DNA from: Leptodontidium sp. MPI-SDFR-AT-0119
Lineage: Eukaryota; Ascomycota; Leotiomycetes; Helotiales; Leptodontidiaceae
NCBI GenBank assembly: GCA_020726505.1
Contig: JAHLEZ010000006.1
Span: forward strand, 3,162,001 to 3,226,000
Length of the DNA stretch: 64,000 bases
Direction of reading: 5' to 3'
The notes under the pieces were generated by a model that was given only the letters and a program-made list of their open reading frames with translations, was not told the origin of the DNA and did no database searches. The position numbers and the translations under genes were made by a program. This document shows, one piece after another, positions 12,143-24,754 of this stretch. Each line of letters starts with the position of its first letter. The first letter of the stretch is position 1.

Positions 12143-14150
12143 ATGTCCGGCTATAGTAGATTAAATAACGTTAATAATTAGAAGGGGGCTTCCTTTATTA
12201 ATACCCCGGGACTTGTTATTGGAAGTAACTTTAGGACGATTATAGGCGTTAGGCTTAGCGCTTCTTATGATTTAGGGACCTTTGATGGGGGTTTTATCTT
12301 TTATGATAATAATATTTTTTAGAGCTTATTAGATAGTAAAAAGGGGAAAGGGAAAGGTAAAGGAAAGGGGTTTAGTGATGTTAGACCTAGTAACTTAGCT
12401 TCTTTTATTAATACCGTTGAACTTGCCGCCCTTAACTTGACCCCAGCTATTATTGTAAATAATCTTAAGAATATTAAGGTTTACGTTAGTTAGTTAATAC
12501 TAATCCCTGGATCCTTGAATGCTTTTATTTTTAACGGCATTAACGTTAGTACTTACTTCCGGACCCTTAATAGATACTTCGCAAGTTATATAATTATTAA
12601 CGATTGGGAAAAGAAGAAATAAGTAGTCGATTATGTAACTTTTTCTTAAGCGTGAAATATTTAGAAGCTCCTTAGTTTTAAAACCAAAATATACGCTAGC
12701 CTTAAGAGGGAAGTAAAGTAAGACTATTAGGCCGACGATAATAAGTATCGTTTATATACGAATGCTTACTTGGACTTACTAAAGCAAGATTTTAAGAATA
12801 TTTAAATTAACGGCTAACCTTTCTTAAATTAATACCAGAAGTTTTTTAAGGCCTTTAAAGAGGTAGCCTTAAACTGCGTTGATTAAGGTAACCTTATTAA
12901 AAAGTAAGCATCGACTCGATTTATACTTGTACTTCCCCGAAGCTTTCGAAATAAGGCTATATAAGCTACTTTTAAGAATAAAAAGTCGTTAAAAGACCTT
13001 AAGACGGATATGTTCGACGACATTTATAGCGCTATTAAAGCTTAACTTAATTCGGAACGAGACTTATATGTTATTATAAAGGAGTAGGGCATTATAAACT
13101 ACTAATGGATATAAGTAAGTCGGCTTAATATCTTCGCTAAGACGTTTAATTACCGGGAGAAGAGGGTTTAGCTTGCGTTTATAATTATATAGGGCTAGTC
13201 GACTTGAGTATTATTATTATAGTACCCGAACTTTTTAGGTTATAAAGATAACGCCTTAAGTGAAGAAATTCGTAAGGCTTTTAAGAGATAAGATAGAGAA
13301 GTTATAGTTAACTTAAATTTTGTGTTTCTTTTAACTTTATAAAAGATTACTAAAAACCCCGAGAGTATTATAAATAAAGACTTAAAGAACGTTTATAACG
13401 GTTTAGGGCATATAAAGATTCTTGTAGTAGTAGTTAAGAAAGCTACGAACGCTAAATATACGGTTAAAATAAATATCTTGCGATTTACTAAAGAGGCTTA
13501 AGAGGTGGCTAGCGTTAGTTATAAGACTAGTTATCTTAATTTTATTACTTATAATAAGAAGGCAAGAGATAATTATAGGTGCCGGTGGTATATAAATTAT
13601 TGGGAGCTCGGGATAAGACTTTAAGTACGATATGAGTTTATAAATTAATATTTTGATTATAAGAAGTTTATAAGTCTTAGGGTAATTTATAAAGTAAAGG
13701 ATAATAGCTATATTTGTATAGGATCTTAGGAAGAAGGGAAAAAGTCATACCTTATATAATTTCTTACTAATAAGAGACTTAAACGAGAGTATATCTTTTC
13801 TTATATGTTAAATAGCTAATACTTTCTTAATCCTAAATATAAAATATAGGCGGTTAAAAAGTTGCTAGTATCGTAGTTAAAAGCGGCGCTTGTAAAAGAG
13901 AAGGAAGTAACTTTTGTAATTAATTACATCGAATTTATTAATAAGCTTATTAACGCCGGTGAGTTTGTTATCTTATAATAGTGGGATTATTTTAAAGAGT
14001 AAATCGTTTAAGTTTAAGCTCTTTTGTTTAATACGAAGGATAGTTTTAATTTTGAGGCAATAGTTGCCCCCATTAAGACTAGAGCTCGAAAGAAGGCCCT
14101 AGTATTTAAGCTATATAAGGGATTTGACAAGTTGTAAGACAAAATTAAAG
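12143..14150 (+). pseudogene. gag: Retrotransposon gag remnant
   Basis: The open start MSGYSRLNNVNN is followed, across stops that replace Gln, by DLGTFDGGFIFYDNNIF, a Lys/Gly-rich KKGKGKGKGKGF stretch and VNNLKNIKVYVS. Similar low-complexity reading continues to about 14.1 kb. Position before the protease/RT region and length fit gag. No zinc knuckle could be read, perhaps because RIP removed the Cys and His codons. Confidence 0.5.
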
Positions 14151-15189
14151 CTTAGGCCTTATATAATAAATTAAAGGTTCCTTTAGATGTTAGAGATGTT
14201 ATGTAGTTTATTAAAGTTATAGATATAGATAGTCCTAAAGAAGTAAGGAAAACCCCTTAGTAAATTTTAGCTAAGAATAAGTTTAAGATCTTTAATATAG
14301 TTTCTAAACCTATTGTGCTAATCGCATTTAGGGCATTAGCTTAGAATATTATAATTAGCTTTTTGGCGAAGAGGCGCATCGCGAAGCCTAAACTAATTGT
14401 GGTCCCCTTTGAAATCCCTAAACCTATTACGCGATTAATATTTTCTCGGAACTCTTGTGTATAAGAAGTATTAGACCGGAACAGTTATAAGCTCGATAGG
14501 GTTTTTGATAAATTGTTATCTTTATAAGAATTGCCTAGCAACTTTACGTTAGGGGAAATAATAATACTTATTAACCTTCTTAAAGCTTCTCGAACGCCCG
14601 GTGGTGTAATTGATCGATAAATGTAGAGGGAGTATATTATTAATGTTAAAGTTATTACTTTTAAAGACGATTATAGCCTCAATAGGGAAGAGGTTATTAT
14701 ATTATAAAGACTATTACTTGATTCTTTATGTACTTTCCCGAAGTTTACGTTATACGTAAATTAATTAGGGGGGTACCCCTTAATAAAGCAAAGTAACATC
14801 GAAACAAAAAAGGCCTGTAGTTAGTTTACGAGGAGAATAAAATAGAAGAAGAGGGTTTAAGTATACCTTAAGATCCTTAGGAATCTTCTTGCCTTGAAAT
14901 TTTAAGCTTATTAGCGGTAGTTCCGGAATAATGTCTTTATAATATAAGAGTCGATAATTAAGAAGTTAGTAGTATGGCTGCTACTTAGCGCTATCTTATT
15001 ATTTGGGCTAGTCTTAGTACTTTTCCTTAATATATTATTAATATATAAAGACTTAGTGCTAGAACTTCTTCGCTTAGTACCTTTTACGTTACTTAAAACG
15101 ATACGGCGAAGTACTTGATTAGTAAGAAACACTAGCTTATGTATTAGGATAAAGGCTATGAGCGGCTTTATAGAAATAGGTAACTTGTT

Positions 15190-18100
15190 CTACTCGCTAG
15201 CGCCAAAGGTAATAGTTACGATGCTTGGCTACTTTAAGGTTAGTAATATTAGGGTTATACTTAACACGGGAGCTAAAGTTAGTTATATGACTCTTAAAGT
15301 AGCTAATCTTTTAAAATTGCTTATAATAAGAAGTTAAACGATAACTTTAAAAACGATTACTAGTGTAAAGTCTCGTTTCGTTAGATTTACTAATAATATT
15401 ATTATTACTATAAGTAATTATGTGATTAATAATTAGTTTATATTATAAATAGTCCCGAAGTTAAGGTTATTCTTGGTTTTTTGTTTTTTCGTAAAGCTAA
15501 AGTTACTTTTCGCTATTTAAGGAATTACGATGAAGGGATTGTACTCGTTTTTTTATAAGATTAGCGCTCTAATCTTATTATTATAGTTAGGATTAATAAT
15601 GTTATTGAGAAAGCGAAGGATGTTAAGGCATTGCGTGGAGAGAATGGAGTAAGGTTAATTTACCTTAAAGATTTAGAATCTGAAATTAGTTATAAAGAGG
15701 AAGACTTCTCGGGAAACGATTAATTAGTTATTACTTGAGCGCTACAATTAATACACTTAAATACTCGGACATTTTAACATTAACGAAATTAGAAAAAGGA
15801 CTTTTTAAAGGAGAAGATAGTTAACCTTATCGTCCTCGCTTCTTATTATAAGACCGGGAACTTGCGAGTCTTAAGGGGATGGCGTATATTAAGTATATGA
15901 AGAAAAAATTTTATGTACTAAAATCGGTAATTAAAGATTTTTTACTTGAAGTACTTTTTAACTTATATTAAGAGAAATCTTTAGTTTCTAAGCCCTTGTT
16001 TAAGGGAGCATTTAACGACGATTTCTTATCTTTAGCTAGCTTAACGTTTAAATAAATTATTAACTACGATAAGCTTCCGATTAAGTTATTGTTTAAAGAA
16101 ACGTAGAATACAATAGCGTAAGTAGGAACTATGTATAAGTTAAAGGCTAAAAAGGTCTTGCTCGTTGATTTAGCTGACTCGAAAGGCGACCCTCTTAGTA
16201 GGAGGGAGGACTGGTACGAGCGTACACGAGAACGAGAAATTTCCCAAGATTATGTCGGAAAATATCAAAAATACTTGTTATTATGCTTTATTAGTATACC
16301 CTAAAACTTAAGACTTACCCTAAAAAGGCTGGCTAAATTAAACGTAAGTAGCCTATTGTGATCGGAAAAAAAAGCCTTATTCGACGAAATGATAATTAAT
16401 TAGGAAGAAGCTATAACTTTTAATTAACTTAAGTATAGTAAATTTTATAAAGATGTCTCCTCTCTTATTATTATTAAAATTATTAAATATACGGCTTAGT
16501 AAGCTCTTAACTTTCCTTTACTACGGGTACTTATTCCGGAGGTTATTAAGATAGTATAAGAAAGACTTAATAAAGGAGTCCTAGAGTACTTCGAGGGGCC
16601 TTATTATAACGCTTAGTTCTTAGTTTAAAAGAAGGAGTTAAGGAAATACAAATTGATTAACTTGGCTATTATATTAAATATTGTTACCCGTAGAGACGCT
16701 AACCTCCCGTTATTTGTCGATGAGTTTTTTGAAGAGTTTGTTAGTTATTATGTTATAAGTTTCATTGATTTATATTTTGGGTACGATTAATAAGTGCTTT
16801 ATTAATTTAATAAGAATATGACTACTTTTTATATTTCTTATATTAGATTAGTTTAAAATACGATACTTTTATAAGGCGCTACTAATTTTATTATATAATT
16901 TGTTCGAACAATTACACGTATCTTAAAGAAGCTAGTCTTAGTAATTGCGATATTATTCTTGGATAATATTAGTGTTAAAGGCCCGTACATAAACTACGAC
17001 TAAGCTAAAGCCTTGCCGGGGATTAGAAAGTTTGTCTTAGAGTATATTAAGAACCTTGATATAACTCTCGAACGCTTAGAACGTATTAGAGCTACGATTA
17101 GGCCTAAGTTATAGTTTTGTCTTAATAGTATAGATATTGTGGGGTACACTTGTAACTTTAGAAGGAAAGAATTATTTGTAAGGCATCTTATTAAAATTAA
17201 GAACTAGCGAGAACTAGCGAATCTTATTAAAGTTAAAGTATTCTTAGGACTTATTGTTTACTTTTGAATTTAAATTAAAAACTTTTGTTTAATCGTTGAA
17301 CTTTTATATATACTTTTACGAAAAGAAGTTAAGTTTTATTAAGAACCTAATTTATAAGGTAAGGCTATGATTAAATTATAAGATACTTTATACTTATCCC
17401 TAGTCTTATGTCAAATAAATTACGAAAAGGAAGCTAGTGAAATTGTAATTGAAGTTAATTTTAGCGGAATTAGCTAAGGCGGCTTCCTTAGTTAAAGGAA
17501 GCTGACTTTAAATAAAATACGCCTAGTAAGGTACAAGAGTAAGTTCTGAAGCAAGACTAAAGTTAAATATGATATTACTAAGAGAGAGTGTAAGGGTATA
17601 TTTTATATCTTAAAGAAATTGAAGATTTGGCTTATTAAAGTGTACTTTGTTATAAAGATAGATACTAATATATTTATTATATAATTAAACGGAGTAGCTT
17701 ACGATTATCTTAACGCGATATTAACTAGATGGCTCGCTTGGATATAATTCTTCGACTTTGAGGTTCGACACGTTTAAGGAACGACATATGTAGTAGCAGA
17801 TTAGTTGTCCCAAAAACCTAGGCACCCTAAAGATTCCTTAAAAGAAAGTAATATTAACGAAGACTAGATTCTTTTTAAGTTTAGGGCTTATGAGATTTAT
17901 CTTATTAGTATTATAAACGAAGAGGAGACTAGTAGTTTAGAATTAGATAATGTATTAACGAACCCGGAACTTTAAAAGCGAAATAGAATTTTTTAAGATA
18001 TGAAATTTATGATTTAAAAACTTCGTAAGAAAGGGGAACTTACTTTTTTTAATAGTTTTAAATCCTCTCCTAACGAAGGAAGCTTACTTATTATAATAAG

Positions 18101-19360
18101 TAAGTATAAAGAACGGTACTAGGAGATAGCTTAATACTTAACGATACTTAAGACTTCGAAGTTAATAGATTGGAAATAGTTTTAAGTATTTAAGTATAAA
18201 GTACTAAATTACGGCGTATATAATCGCAGGATCTAGAGATTATTATTAAAAGGGGCTCTAATTAAGCTCGTTATTGACATAATAAGAGAGAAAGAGGTAA
18301 TACTTAAGAGTTGTTATAACAACTTAAGTTATAAAGGATAGGAAAGTACATACTACTAAATCTTCACTTGATACTTTTAGAAAGGCTTATATATAAATTA
18401 TATAAATTATGTTCGGATATATTAAGATTACTAATTCTAATTATCTAAACGCTAGGAGGAACCCTTTTACTTAATAGTATCAAATGGCCTAATAAAGAAA
18501 TAGGCGCTTAATATTATGTTTATGCTAGTAAAACGTAGAAAAAAGTACTTAGTAGTTGTTAAGAACGACATAAGCGATTAAGTTAAGGCAAGAGCCCTCG
18601 CTAATAAAGAGGCTAAAGGAGTAGTTGACTTTATTTAGTAAGATATTATTTACTAGTATAAACTATTTTAAAGGCTTGTTATTAATAGTAAAACTAAGAA
18701 TATGGGAGAAGTTATAGATTTGCTTAATAAAATAGAAGTTAATCGGATTTAAATCTTAGTATATAATGCTAAAGTAAATAGGATAATTAAGAAAAGACAT
18801 AGCCCGATTAAGAATGCGCTTTTTAAGATAGGCGGACGCTGACTTGATAACCTTTTAGTAGTGTTATTTATAAATCGTACTATAATACATCGCTTAACGG
18901 GGTATACTTCTTTTTATATAGTTTACAGGAGAGAAGCTATCTTGCTTATTAAGACGATAAACCCGATTTGGAGAATATTATTTACTAATGAGATTAGGGA
19001 TCGCTTTAAGCTCTTAAAACTCCGCGTTTTTTAGTTTCAAATGCGGTAAGAACACATAAACGAAGTTATACTTATAAAAACTCGCCGCCGTTAAGAAGGT
19101 AAAAAGGCTTTTAATTTAAAACATAATATTCGTAAACGGCTATTTCTTAAGGGAGACTTAGTCTTGCGTTAGGACTTTATTAAAAAGAAAAATATATTCA
19201 TTAACCGTGCTCTCGATTTCAAATAGCTTAGACTTTACGAGATTTATAAAGCTTATATAAAAAAAAGGTATTATAAACTTAAAGAGCTAGGCTTAAATAG
19301 CCCCCGACTTCGCTAGACTTTTGCTAGGAATAAGCTTAAGCTCTTTTATAAGAGGCACGA
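15190..19360 (+). pseudogene. pol: Retrotransposon pol remnant (PR-RT-RNase H-IN)
   Basis: Protease: VSNIRVILNTGAKVSYMTLK near 15240-15300 (the DTGA site reads NTGA). Reverse transcriptase: near 16510-17110, YKLINLAIILNIVTRRDANL, VDEFFEEFVSYYVISFIDLY, then ILFLDNISVKGPY where the usual catalytic YxDD-type site reads FLDN. RNase H: near 17560-17830, TKRECKGILYILKKLKIWLI and FFDFEVRHV. Integrase: near 18300-19100, ALANKEAKGVVDFI, INRTIIHRLTGYTSFYIVY and KGDLVLR. Stops at Gln codons run throughout. The domain order RT-RH-IN defines Ty3/gypsy as opposed to copia. Function when intact: reverse transcription and integration of the element RNA. Confidence 0.8.
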
Positions 19361-22300
19361 CTTTATTTATAACGATAGCGATAATAATAAATAGCTTAAT
19401 GAAGAATTAAACGATAATCTTACGCCTAATCGTGAACTTAATATTAATATATACGACTTTAGTAACCTCGAGTTCTTAAAGAACCTTAAGATTCCGATAA
19501 TATAGCGTATTCGGAATAATAGAATAGTGATTAAAGTTCTTAAGTTATCTTAATAATAGCGTAATAAGTATTGAGTAGTATTTAACTTAGAATAAATATA
19601 CTTTAGTGTTAGGGAATTAGTGCGAGAACGTATCTTTAATATTTAAAAGAAGGGGACGATATATTATCGCATATTAAAATGATTACTAAGACGACTTTAT
19701 ATTACTAAAAACCACGATTTAGGACACTTTAGTACTACAACAAATATAAAGAAGAGCTTATATAGCCTTAAGTAAGTTAAAGAGAATATTAGCCCCGCGT
19801 TATAAGAATACCTATTTCTCGAAGTAAAGCTTAATAAGAAACTAGCGCCCTTATAAATTACTTACCGTATACGAATATACGATAGGTTTAAAACGAGATT
19901 ATTATTATTAAGCTAACGATATTTTAAGTAGTAAAAAGTAACTTCGTTTAAATAAGCTAGTTGTTAGGCTTAATTCGTAGGACTAGATTTTAAAACGACA
20001 AGTTGAACCTATAGCCTAGGCTAAAAATTCGAGTCTAATGTACTAAACACCCTAAAGAATATAGACGTAATATACTTAGGCGTTAACTCTTAGTAATTAA
20101 TAAAAAGAGAAAAAATAACGAAGTAAGTTTATTATTCTTAGGGATAAAGCTAACACTTATAAAGCTATTAACCTTAATATAATATATAGTAATTTATGAA
20201 GGATAACACTAAGAATACTATTAATAAATTAGCCTTAAATTGGTAAGTAGATTATACGATTTATATAAGGCAAGTAAAAGTTTAGGAAATCTCTTAGCGA
20301 AGAGTTAATAATACGCTTGGAATTAGAGCCGTGCTTTCTAAAATCTTAAGTTAATAACTATAATATAGCTAACGCTAACCCCACCTTACGTACTAAAGGT
20401 CTAAGTATATTATCGGCCGACGACCCCTAGCTGGTAAACCTTTTAAGGATCGAGTATTAATCGACTACCCTTAATTAGCTTTATTTAAAGTCTCTCGCTT
20501 ATTAGGTTAGGGCCCCTTTTGTATATACGTCGATACCTCCTAGCCCCTTCTCATCAGAAAGTTTAAAAAAGTAAAGACTTCTCTTATTGTTTACTAGTAT
20601 TAGTAGACAAGAAGTAGTATATTTTACACTTAAAGTACTAGTAAGAGATTATAAGTTATAAATAACTTTTAAATATAATATAGTAGTTTTATAATTATAA
20701 TAAACTTGTAAGTAAGAGTACCGCTATTTTAGGCTTATATTAATATCACTAAAGTAATAAAGACTTTATATCTTCGACCTTTAGCTAAGTTTAATAATAA
20801 GTACTAGTAACTAATTAAGGCTAAAGGTGCGACCTTAGGTATTCTTATGGATATTTCGTTACCGCTTATTATATTATTTCGAGAGGTGTCGTTAAGTAGA
20901 ACGGACAGGGATAAAGCTAATAACTTATAAAGTAACTGGTTAAAAGTTAAGTCTAGCTTCGATCTTAAGATTAATAAGTTTTTTAACCCTTATTAAAGAA
21001 CTAAAGTAATTAAGAGACCTTAACTATAATCGAATTACTATTTTGAGAAGATCTTTAACTAACGGGATCTTATAGTATATTATTTTATGCTTAGTTACTA
21101 CTAGTTTAATAGTGCTTAAGTTAATTAGACTCTTTTGTTTATCTTTAAAAAGCTTAGCTGTTTTAAAGACTTTTTATTAGCTTTAATAATAGGAGGCGAC
21201 TTACTTTTATAAAGAGAAGGGGCTATTTCTACTACACTAAGAACCGAGAACCTATTGTAGCCTCCTAACCTTGCTTGGCGTATTACGACTGTTAGTTTGC
21301 CTATTCCTCCCGGCTTTTTGTTATAAACCTTCGAAATTAGCGGATTTAGCTTTTACCTTATTTAACTAATCGATTAATAAGAGACTAGCGGAATGATGTT
21401 ACTTATCTTTAGTAGTGTAACTTGCGTAAGTATAATAAGAGCGTATTTATAGAGGGACTCAAAAACTACTTAGTGACTTATTACTAAGGGAAGATTAGTA
21501 TAGCGCAATACGCACGTTTTTAGCCTAAGGGGTGGAGTTTAATACGGGTAATCGCACGAGGTGGCCTTAATTCTTATTGATTTACGAACCTAAAAAAGAC
21601 AAATAGTATTGTTTTTTTAACCTATAAAAAGAATATAAGTATTAACGTTATAAAGAGATTAGATAATTTAATACTTAGTTAGATAACGTTAAGGTAAAGT
21701 TTTAGAGTTTACTTTAATTACTTTTTAAAACACGAGTTAAGGATTAAAGATTATAGCGGTATCTTAAATCGCCATAAGAAAGGTATTAGTATAATTTGTA
21801 AATAATTAGTTAAGTACAAAAGGAAAACATAAAAGTATAACTTATGAAGTTAAGGCATATTAAGATCTTTATAGTATTAACTTTTAGTATTAAAGCTAAG
21901 AGTCTTTGGGCTAAGATAAAGCGAATCGATTTTGATAGTATCTTCGAGGTAACTAATAACGAAGGACTCTTCTTGAAGGTTTACGACGAGTTAGTAGAAC
22001 TTAAAATGGTGTTATAGAAGGTTAACTTATAGTGTTAAAGCGACTTGGTTTTATGTTAAAGTTATTGTTTAGAGATCGAGGTATAAAAAGCTAAGGAGAG
22101 ATTACGTATAAGTTAACGTAAGTATTATATTGAAGTTGTTACTCAACAAGAAGAAAAGTAAGTAAGAAAGGCTCTCGACTACGTTACTTCTACGATTAAG
22201 TAATAGCGAAGTTAAAGGTGTTAAGCTCTAATAGCGCGCTAGAGTTAATAGTAAAAGCTAAGGTTGTTGCCTTAAAAGGTACTAAATAGCGTGAAGTTAG

Positions 22301-22800
22301 CGGTAGAGAAACCTCTAAGGATATTAGAGTCATAGTAACTAAAGTCTTCTTTAAATAGAGGAAGATCTTACTTTAGTAGTATAAGGAAGTGTGATAGTGA
22401 AGTCGATCTTGATATAAGTTTGGCGGAGAAGTTTATTTTCTTTAGAAAATTAAAGTAAGAAAAGGTATAAGAGGTATTATTTAATTAGTAAGAGAAGGAG
22501 TAAAGAAGTTAAAGTATATTAAGGTGCTTTATAAAAGGAATAGTATTAAGGAGAAGTAATTATATTTAGAGAATTAAAGTTAGAAAGTTAATAGGGGAGA
22601 GTTAACGTTATAAAGGTAGGCTAGCGGCGCTAAGCGAGGCAATTATTTGCTTTTAAAGGTAATAAGTTAATTATCACGGGACTTCTTCTTTACTAGGCTT
22701 CTTATTAATAACGTTGATTTATAAAGCTTTTAATTAGTGGAGTGTTTCTTTTGTATTAAGTCGCTTGAGGGCGAGTATAATTTTTAAAGAGGGGGACGAA
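19361..22800 (+). other. Unexplained 3.4-kb segment of the retrotransposon, 3' of integrase
   Basis: No conserved pol domain reads here on either strand. Between about 21890 and 22330 a rightward frame is rich in Lys, Glu and Leu (AKSLWAKIKRIDFDSIFEVT) and could be a coiled-coil protein broken by RIP stops. The rest is AT-rich without recognisable motifs. The segment is inside the LTR pair, so it belongs to the element or to a further insertion. Confidence 0.4.
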
Positions 22801-23084
22801 TGTGGTAGGGAAGACTTTAGTAGCTCTTTTGTTACCTAACCGGATAAGCTCTTTTTATATAAAAGAGCTTAATACTTGAAATTAACTTAATAACTAAGAA
22901 CTTTTCATAAATATTATTTAATACACTTTTTTTTCCTCCCCTTCCTCGACTTGTTATACTTTTTAGATATGTATTATCTTTAGATTTGATTAATTCGCGA
23001 TTTCTTACACCTAAAGTCTCCCCCCGTACCTTACTACATGTTACCTTCTTATTGTGTGGTTTATTGGGCTTTTTCCCTTCCACA
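22801..23084 (+). repeat. 3' long terminal repeat
   Basis: 284 bp, TGTGGTAGGG to CCCTTCCACA, directly after a polypurine tract and followed by the GTAG target duplication. It is less altered than the 5' LTR: it still has the terminal CACA that the left copy has lost. Confidence 0.9.
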
Positions 23085-24019
23085 GTAGTTACATAATAAG
23101 GCTTCTTCTTTTAGTAACTATATTACGTACTAAGGAAGAATAGCGGTATATTTAAAGTAAAGAAAATAAAGAAATTAAACGCTACGTAATTAGTAATTCT
23201 TTACCTTTTAAATTAATTCCTAAAGGCTTTATACTACGTGTATTTAAACAACTTATTTACGTTAAATAAGCTGTTTAAGTACCTCCGAAAACAAGGCTTC
23301 GCTATTATTAATACTTGTAAGACATTATCCGGTGTTTTATAAGATTTTATTAATCTTAAGAAACACTACGAAAAGGGACCGAATATTATATTTTAAGGGA
23401 TAGTTTATGCCTTCTTAATAAAGTCGAATATAATTAATTAAACCGGCTTTTAAAATAAAGCCTTTACCCTCGTTATATTAATATTTTAAGATAAAAAAAA
23501 AGGTTTTTAAAGTATAAAAGCGTTTAAAAGCTATAGCTAAAAATACAAAAGTATTAAGGGTTTCCTTTAGGGATAAGGCTACTAAAAAGCTCTAGATTCT
23601 TAAGCTCTACGACGCTTATAATAAAAACATAGGAGCCGTCGATATTAAGGATTAATTGTAAGGGCATAATATTAGCCTAAGGCGCCTTTAGAGAGGTGTT
23701 ATTTAAGCCTTACACTAATATTTATTATTAGTTATATTAAGTAACTATTACTTAATTTGTACTTACTTTAAGTATAAGCTAAAGTCGGTTTTATTACGTA
23801 ATTAAGACGATTTTCGCATTTAAATAGTGAAATTATTACTAAATATAAGGAAGGATACACTTAGATCTTAAAACAGACGTAGTTTTAGCTTATTTAAAGA
23901 CGCTTTTGAGGTCCTAGTTTATAAGCACGAGTATATTAAGATATCGACTTTATTTAATTATACAACTTATAAAGGGAGGCGATTCTAGGACCCCCTTTTA
24001 TAAAAACGTGTCCCTTTAG
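23085..24019 (+). pseudogene. Transposase C-terminal part of the split piggyBac-like element
   Basis: After the retrotransposon the piggyBac protein resumes: NKLFKYLRKQGFAIINTCKT, then VYAFLIKSNIIN, NKNIGAVDIKDQL (the conserved Gly-Val-Asp motif with its catalytic Asp kept), then a C-terminal segment ending GGDSRTPFYKNVSL. The final part lines up with the C-terminal part of the short derivative at 46858-46998. Many RIP stops. The middle of the transposase, with the first catalytic Asp, could not be read and is probably deleted. Confidence 0.65.
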
Positions 24020-24263
24020 GGGAAATTACAAATAATTCTAGTTAATTAAACAAGAGGACCTTTACTTATTAGGGCTGTCAATAATACTAGGTCTATATTT
24101 GTACTCTAAACAATTGCTTTAGATTGTATTATAGAAAATAATGAAATTTGGCTGTAAAAGGTGGCTTTTAGAGTGCAAGTGCTGTGGTTTAGTGTTCCTC
24201 GCTTAAATTAGGCTCTCGCTACAAGGGCTTACAGGTGCCTGTAAGCCGTGGCAGTAGAGGGGA

Positions 24264-24420
24264 TAGTCTGGCTCTCCTCGCACTCTCTTAGAAAATACAC
24301 AGATTTTGAACTATACATTTATTACTCTGTCACCATACTCGCATTGGAATATTCGCACATGCGGCGTGGTACATGAACCGGTACTGCACCGACAGTTTTC
24401 TTCTTTTTAGAGGGCCGTAT
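24264..24420. other. Flank between the piggyBac-like element and the solo LTR
   Basis: Balanced composition, unlike the AT-rich element to the left. It carries the 3' half of the small leftward frame annotated at 24322-24754 and nothing else I can see. Confidence 0.5.
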
Positions 24421-24754
24421 TGTGATAGGGAAGACTCTCGGTAGCTTCCTTGTCACCTGACCGGATAAGCTCTTTCTATATAAAAGAGCTTAACACTTAA
24501 AAACAACTCAACAACTAAGAACTTTTTATAGATATTATCTAATACACTTTTTTCTCCTCCCCTCCCTAGACTTTTTATACTCTTTAGAGATATATTATCT
24601 TTAGATTTAATCGATCTGCGATTTCCTACACCTAGAATCTCTCCCGTACCTCACTACATGCTACCTCTCTTGTTGTGTGGTTTATTGGGCTTTATCCCTC
24701 CCACAGTATTACCTCTAAGTCACTTGAATTACTATCGTCGAGTGAGCGCTTCAT
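24322..24754 (-). pseudogene. 47-codon open frame interrupted by a solo LTR
   Basis: Leftward from ATG 24752-24754 the frame reads MKRSLDDSNSSDLEV, meets the LTR at 24705, and continues beyond 24420 with RPSKKKKTVGAVP to a TAA at 24322-24324. Removing the LTR and one GTAT copy leaves 144 nt, exactly 48 codons with stop. A basic KKKK patch follows an acidic/serine start. It may be the end or start of a transposon protein; I recognise no family. Confidence 0.45.
24421..24705 (+). mobile_element. Solo LTR of the same Ty3/gypsy family
   Basis: 285 bp, TGTGATAGGG to CCCTCCCACA, closely matching both LTRs of the 11-23 kb element. Flanked by GTAT on both sides (24417-24420 and 24706-24709), so it inserted on its own and then lost its interior by LTR recombination. 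It is much less RIP-altered than the full element. Confidence 0.9.

Larger units (their letters stand above)
11019..23084 (+). mobile_element. Full-length Ty3/gypsy-like LTR retrotransposon, 12,066 bp, RIP-inactivated
   Basis: Bounded by 284-bp LTRs (11019-11302 and 22801-23084), which begin TGTGGTGGGG/TGTGGTAGGG and end CCCTTCCACA (RIP-altered to CCCTTTTATA in the left copy). It is flanked by a 4-bp GTAG duplication (11015-11018, 23085-23088). A purine-rich GAGGGGGACGAA stands right before the 3' LTR, as a polypurine tract should. The order gag, protease, reverse transcriptase, RNase H, integrase with a terminal FKWLGPYEI-like GPY/F region is that of Ty3/gypsy elements. Almost every Gln codon is a stop, so nothing can be translated. 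Confidence 0.9.
10513..24263 (+). mobile_element. RIP-degraded piggyBac-like element, split by an LTR retrotransposon
   Basis: Terminal inverted repeats TCCCCTCTACTGCCAC (left, 10513) and its complement (right, ending 24263) sit between TA dinucleotides (10511-10512, 24264-24265). The left end matches the left end of the short element at 46693-47282, and the right end matches its right end. Without the inserted retrotransposon (11019-23084 plus one GTAG) the element is about 1.7 kb, shorter than a full piggyBac, so it has probably also lost internal sequence. Canonical piggyBac elements duplicate TTAA; here only TA is visible, so the class rests on the protein, not the target site. Confidence 0.7.

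Noticed and set aside
9000..24000. CRISPR array or bacterial origin for the AT-rich block
   Set aside because: No regular repeat-spacer pattern. The protein traces are fungal transposases and a Ty3/gypsy-like pol, and composition is explained by RIP.
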